Positions 3,884 to 5,169 of a DNA stretch of 5,169 bases are shown here, in pieces. The notes under the pieces were generated by a model. That model was not told where the DNA came from. It searched no databases and saw only the letters and a list, made by a program, of their open reading frames with translations. Each line of letters starts with the position of its first letter. Position 1 is the stretch's first letter. Origin of the DNA: Devosia sp. (GTDB lineage Bacteria; Pseudomonadota; Alphaproteobacteria; Rhizobiales; Devosiaceae); assembly GCA_016793415.1 (NCBI GenBank), contig JAEUMC010000613.1, positions 1 to 5,169 of the forward strand. Reading direction: 5' to 3'. Made by a program: the position numbers and the translations under genes.

Positions 3884-5169
3884 ATGGCTGACGGAATGTT
3901 CCCCGACGATCCCCCCGTGCCCGCGACCGACGCGGCGAAGTCGCCTTATCTGGTGCTGGCGCGCAAGTACCGGCCGCTGAGCTTTGCCCAGCTCATCGGC
4001 CAGGATGCGATGGTGCAGACGCTCCGGAACGCCTTCAAGTCAGGCCGCATCCACCACGCCTTCATCCTCACTGGCGTCCGCGGCGTCGGCAAGACCACGA
4101 CCGCGCGCATTCTCGCCCGCGCCTTCAACTACGAAGACGAGACCGGCCGCCATCCGACGCTCGATTTCGACAAGGAAGGCATCCACGACCGCGCCATCAT
4201 CGAAGGCCGCCATGTCGACGTGGTCGAGATGGACGCCGCCTCGAACACCGGCATCAACGACATCCGCGAGATCATCGACTCGGTGAAGTACGGCCCGGTT
4301 TCGGCGCCTTACAAGGTCTACATCATCGACGAAGTGCACATGCTCTCGACCGCCGCCTTCAATGGGCTGCTGAAGACGCTCGAAGAGCCGCCGCCATATG
4401 TGAAGTTCATCTTCGCCACCACCGAGATCAGGAAGGTGCCGGTCACCATCCTCTCCCGCTGCATGCGCTTCGATCTGCGCCGCGTGCCGCCCGAGACGAT
4501 GACGGCGCACCTCATCGATCTGCTCGGCCGCGAAAACATCGGCTACGAACCGGAAGCGCTGGCGATGATCGTGCGCGCCGGCGAAGGCTCGGTGCGCGAC
4601 AACCAATCTCTGCTCGACCAGGCCATCAGCCATGGCGACGGCAAGGTGACGACAGCGACCGTCAAGGCCATGCTCGGTTTGGGCGACCGCGCCCGTACCA
4701 TCGACCTGTTCGAGGCGCTGATGGCGGGTCGCATCGGCGATGCGCTGGGTAACCTCCGCGAACTCTACGACGCCGGCGCCGATCCGCAGACCATCATCGC
4801 CGACCTCTGCGATTTCACCCACCTGGTCACCCGCATCAAGGTGGTGCCGGCAGCCGCCGACGATGTGTCGCTGACTCCCGACGAACGCAGCCGCGGGGCG
4901 CAACTGGCGCAGAAGCTCGGCATGCGCGCCCTGAGCCGCTGCTGGCAGATCCTCTTCAAGGGCTACGACGAGGTGCAGCAGGCCGGCAACGCCCTGCAGG
5001 CGGCCGAAATGGTGCTGGTCCGTCTTGCCTACGCGTCTGACCTGCCGACTCCGGACGAGTTGATCGCCAAGCTCGGCAACCTGCCGCCGCCGGCCCAGCC
5101 GCAAACGGCGCCGGTGGCGCGCGGCAATGGCGGCGGCGGCCCCTCGGCGGCCCTGCAATATCAGCCCCA
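3884..5169 (+). CDS. dnaX: DNA polymerase III subunit gamma/tau (cut by window edge)
   Basis: 428 codons are present and the frame is still open at the window edge. DnaX is the ATPase of the clamp loader, which loads the beta sliding clamp and, as tau, links polymerase cores to the DnaB helicase. After an N-terminal extension of about 20 residues come ARKYRP (26-31), the Walker A motif GVRGVGKT (64-71), DAAS (117-120), the Walker B motif DEVH (149-152), the SRC arginine-finger motif (191-193) and the sensor 2 segment GEGSVRD (233-239). The oligomerisation domain III follows (about 255-390), and a Pro/Gly-rich linker begins near 396. The tau-specific domains IV-V would lie beyond the window. 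The segment 82-108, where E. coli DnaX has its four-cysteine zinc module, has no cysteine. No A-rich slippery site like that of E. coli is present up to codon 428, so a frameshifted gamma form is not supported within this window. Confidence 0.97.
   Translation, partial: MADGMFPDDPPVPATDAAKSPYLVLARKYRPLSFAQLIGQDAMVQTLRNAFKSGRIHHAFILTGVRGVGKTTTARILARAFNYEDETGRHPTLDFDKEGIHDRAIIEGRHVDVVEMDAASNTGINDIREIIDSVKYGPVSAPYKVYIIDEVHMLSTAAFNGLLKTLEEPPPYVKFIFATTEIRKVPVTILSRCMRFDLRRVPPETMTAHLIDLLGRENIGYEPEALAMIVRAGEGSVRDNQSLLDQAISHGDGKVTTATVKAMLGLGDRARTIDLFEALMAGRIGDALGNLRELYDAGADPQTIIADLCDFTHLVTRIKVVPAAADDVSLTPDERSRGAQLAQKLGMRALSRCWQILFKGYDEVQQAGNALQAAEMVLVRLAYASDLPTPDELIAKLGNLPPPAQPQTAPVARGNGGGGPSAALQYQP

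Noticed and set aside
3841..3891. Sixteen-codon open frame overlapping the dnaX start
   Set aside because: It has no Shine-Dalgarno and lies upstream of the predicted dnaX transcript start, so it is probably chance.
4040..5158. Long 372-codon open frame antisense to dnaX
   Set aside because: The composition is His/Arg/Val/Asp-rich, typical of the antisense frame of a GC-rich gene. The plus strand encodes unmistakable DnaX motifs over the same span.
5100..5169. Programmed frameshift site for a short DnaX gamma form
   Set aside because: No A-rich slippery heptamer is present. The linker here is GC-rich, and the rest of it lies outside the window.

Overview
The window looks like core chromosome of a high-GC alphaproteobacterium, probably Hyphomicrobiales. 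A Devosia-like genus is a guess from overall resemblance. The evidence is a CycM-type membrane-anchored cytochrome c, an alphaproteobacterial PheA with an ESYM version of the ACT motif, a small SRP RNA directly upstream of dnaX, and a DnaX whose zinc module has no cysteines. I see no transposase, integrase, CRISPR array, toxin-antitoxin pair or defence cassette.

Left part (1-1653): two genes on the minus strand. A CycM-like cytochrome c (540-1253) is followed by the first 156 codons of a GhrA-type glyoxylate/hydroxypyruvate reductase (468 down to the window edge). An intrinsic terminator (482-513) lies between them and ends only a few bases before the reductase ribosome binding site. The 401-bp gap 1254-1654 separates cycM from the divergent pheA. 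It carries a candidate promoter for each gene and two direct copies of a structured repeat. The second copy forms the predicted 5' leader of pheA.

Middle (1655-3650): pheA (prephenate dehydratase, phenylalanine synthesis) on the plus strand. It converges on a 73-codon acidic-tailed small protein on the minus strand, whose start region can fold into a hairpin that masks the Shine-Dalgarno and start codon. Upstream of that, on the same strand, is a helical 131-codon protein of unknown function. It diverges from an 89-codon DUF1127-like protein across a 161-bp gap that holds a perfect 16-bp palindrome.

Right part (3651-5169): a clear SRP RNA gene (ffs) with its own promoter, then dnaX (DNA polymerase III tau), cut by the window edge after 428 codons. 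The dnaX promoter is placed so that transcription would begin at or next to the start codon, giving a leaderless mRNA, as reported for Caulobacter dnaX.

The genes do not form one pathway; they are neighbouring housekeeping units (respiration, glyoxylate metabolism, aromatic amino acids, protein targeting, replication). The interest lies mainly in RNA-level and promoter-level structure: the two-copy structured repeat, the start-codon hairpin, the leaderless dnaX and the terminator next to the ghrA ribosome binding site. No new multi-gene system is evident.
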